A stretch of DNA of 64,000 bases from Pristionchus mayeri (lineage: Eukaryota > Nematoda > Chromadorea > Rhabditida > Neodiplogasteridae). The stretch lies in NCBI GenBank assembly GCA_036245805.1, contig BTRK01000006.1:3017613-3081612 (forward strand). The letters run 5' to 3'. Below are positions 62,901-64,000 of the stretch, piece after piece. Below the pieces are notes generated by a model. It saw only the letters and a list, made by a program, of their open reading frames with translations, searched no databases and was not told the origin of the DNA. Each line of letters starts with the position of its first letter. Position 1 is the first letter of the stretch. The translations under genes were made by a program, and so were the position numbers.

Positions 62901-63871
62901 GTATCACCTTCTGCCCTCTGTATCACCTTCTGTCCCCAGTATCACCTTCTGTCCCCAGTATCACCTTCTGTCCCCAGCATTACCTTGTGTCCCCAGCATC
63001 ACCTTGTGTCCCCAGTATCACCTTCTGTCCCCAGTATCACCTTCTGTCCCCAGCATCACCTTGTGTCCCCAGTATCACCTTCTGTCCCCAGTATCACCTT
63101 CTGTCCCCAGTATCACCTTCTGTCCTCTGTATCACCTTCTGTCCCCAGTATCACCTTCTGTCCCCATTATCACCTTGTGTCCCCATTATCACCTTGTGTC
63201 CCCAGTATCACCTTCTGTCCCCAGTATCACCTTGTGTCCCCAGCATCACCTTGTGTCCCCAGTATTACCTTCTGTCCCCAGTATCACCTTCTGTCCCCAG
63301 TATCACCTTCTGTCCCCAGTATCACCTTCTGTCCCCAGTATCACCTTCTGTCCCCAGTATCACCTTCTGTCCCCAGTATCACCTTCTGTCCTCTGTATCA
63401 CCTTCTGTCCCCATTATCACCTTGTGTCCCCAGTATCACCTTCTGTCCCCAGTATCACCTTCTGCCCTCTGTATCACCTTCTGTCCCCAGTATCACCTTC
63501 TGTCCTCTGTATCACCTTCTGTCCCCATTATCACCTTGTGTCCCCAGCATCACCTTGTATCCCCAGTATCACCTTCTGTCCCCAGCATCACATTGTGTTC
63601 CCAGTATCACCTTGTGTCCCCAGCATCACCTTGTGTCCCCAGCATCACCTTGTGTCCCCAGTATCACCTTCTGTCCCCAGTATCACCTTCTGTCCCCAGT
63701 ATCACCTTCTGTCCTCTGAATCACCTTCTGTCCCCATTATCACCTTGTGTCCCCAGTATCACCTTCTGTCCCCAGTATCACCTTCTGTCCTCTGTATCAC
63801 CTTCTGTCCCCATTATCACCTTGTGTCCCCAGCATCACCTTGTATCCCCAGTATCACCTTCTGTCCCCAGC
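59957..63871 (+). repeat. Interruption-flank signatures without the interruption
   Basis: The A13 monomer followed by GTTCCCAG normally marks the first 60 bp after an interruption. Here it recurs at 59957, 60546, 61078, 63586 and 63871 with no 28-bp unit. Offsets are 589, 532, 2,508 and 285 bp, all multiples of 19. Each is preceded by CATCACCTTGTATCC and one ordinary monomer, so all five descend from one recombinant junction. Confidence 0.85.
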
Positions 63872-64000
63872 ATCACATTGTGTTCCCAGTATCACCTTGT
63901 GTCCCCAGCATCACCTTGTGTCCCCAGCATCACCTTGTGTCCCCAGTATCACCTTCTGTCCCCAGTATCACCTTCTGTCCCCAGTATCACCTTCTGTCCC

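Larger units (their letters stand above)
1..64000 (+). repeat. Giant 19-bp tandem-repeat (satellite/minisatellite) array filling the window
   Basis: The unit CCCCAGTATCACCTTCTGT recurs head to tail from base 1 to base 64000 in one orientation, about 3,300 times, broken only by 14 short interruptions of a second repeat. The consensus unit is 8 C, 6 T, 3 A and 2 G, so 74% pyrimidine on the plus strand, with no CpG. Recurrent variants (positions numbered from the first C) are G16, C7+G16, T6+G16, T3+T5 (CCTCTG), T10, T11, C9, A13, A18 and C19. They occur in preferred combinations and orders rather than at random. Nothing in the window looks like unique sequence, a gene or a dispersed element. 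Both edges lie inside the array, so its full size and location are unknown. I do not recognise the family by name. Confidence 0.98.
58078..64000 (+). repeat. Array 15: at least 311 monomers, runs off the window
   Basis: The array stays in phase to the last base (311 x 19 plus the 11-nt start and CCC at the end). It begins as a copy of the array 7/array 9 block (T6 with C16 at 58757, ATCACTTTCTG at 59050, CATTACCACC at 59251). From 59.9 kb on, the A13/GTTCCCAG boundary signature recurs at 59957, 60546, 61078, 63586 and 63871, each time joined to ordinary monomers with no 28-bp unit. CTCTGAATC variants create TGA at 60392 and 63717, 3,325 bp (175 units) apart. Confidence 0.96.

Noticed and set aside
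1..64000. CRISPR array
   Set aside because: There are no variable spacers between repeats. The 19-bp units abut each other and there are no cas genes.
1..64000. Genes on the minus strand
   Set aside because: The reverse complement has TGA (or TAA in T10 variants) in nearly every monomer. Every frame is therefore closed about every 57 bp.
1..64000. Assigning a species or a named satellite family
   Set aside because: I do not recognise the 19-bp or 28-bp units. Eukaryotic and possibly vertebrate origin is only inferred from composition and scale. A database search with both consensus units would decide.
1..64000. Pure assembly artefact (looped contig)
   Set aside because: It cannot be excluded from sequence alone. 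However, the many private variants and the varied offsets between duplicates are not what a single looped read path would give.

Overview
The whole 64-kb window is one tandem-repeat (minisatellite/satellite) array. I find no protein gene, RNA gene, transposon, CRISPR array or unique-sequence stretch in it. The unit is a 19-bp, pyrimidine-rich monomer with plus-strand consensus CCCCAGTATCACCTTCTGT. It occurs as a few recurrent point variants: G16; C7+G16; T6+G16; CCTCTG in place of CCCCAG; T10; T11 (TATCTCC); C9; A18; A13. About 3,300 monomers run head to tail in one orientation from the first base to the last.

The only other sequence is a short interruption, present 14 times. It is built from a 28-bp unit that begins AGGGTGTTTTCTCTCACCAG and ends CTTAACTT. 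The first interruption (3379-3556) holds six 28-bp units, ten hold two (65 bp), and three hold one (37 bp, at 23959, 26430 and 31495). All 14 break a monomer at exactly the same base and re-enter it at the same base. They are therefore copies of one ancestral junction, not independent insertions. They divide the window into 15 arrays of 33 to 633 full monomers.

Array lengths fit whole numbers of 19-bp units almost perfectly. Three arrays are off by -1, -1 and +3 bp, and I can point to the base changes responsible (about 3180, 16804 and 19449). Every other array is in exact phase, including one of 633 and one of 616 monomers. Rare private variants recur at fixed offsets that are multiples of 19 bp. 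They reveal nested higher-order duplications of about 0.4, 0.7, 1.0, 1.5, 1.6, 1.9, 2.3, 2.5 and 6.7 kb, several of which carry an interruption with them.

The plus strand is open in all three frames for up to 12 kb, but this is an arithmetic artefact. The monomer has no stop in any phase, 19 is not a multiple of 3, and ATG is essentially absent. I saw one ATG, at 41354. The minus strand has a stop in every frame about every 57 bp. I annotate no CDS.

Organism: this looks like eukaryotic nuclear DNA, and a vertebrate is plausible. That rests on the size and purity of the minisatellite, the near absence of CpG and the TTAGGG inside the 28-bp unit. All of this is inference, and I do not recognise the satellite. 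The array could be subtelomeric, pericentromeric or a giant intronic VNTR; the window never reaches flanking unique DNA.
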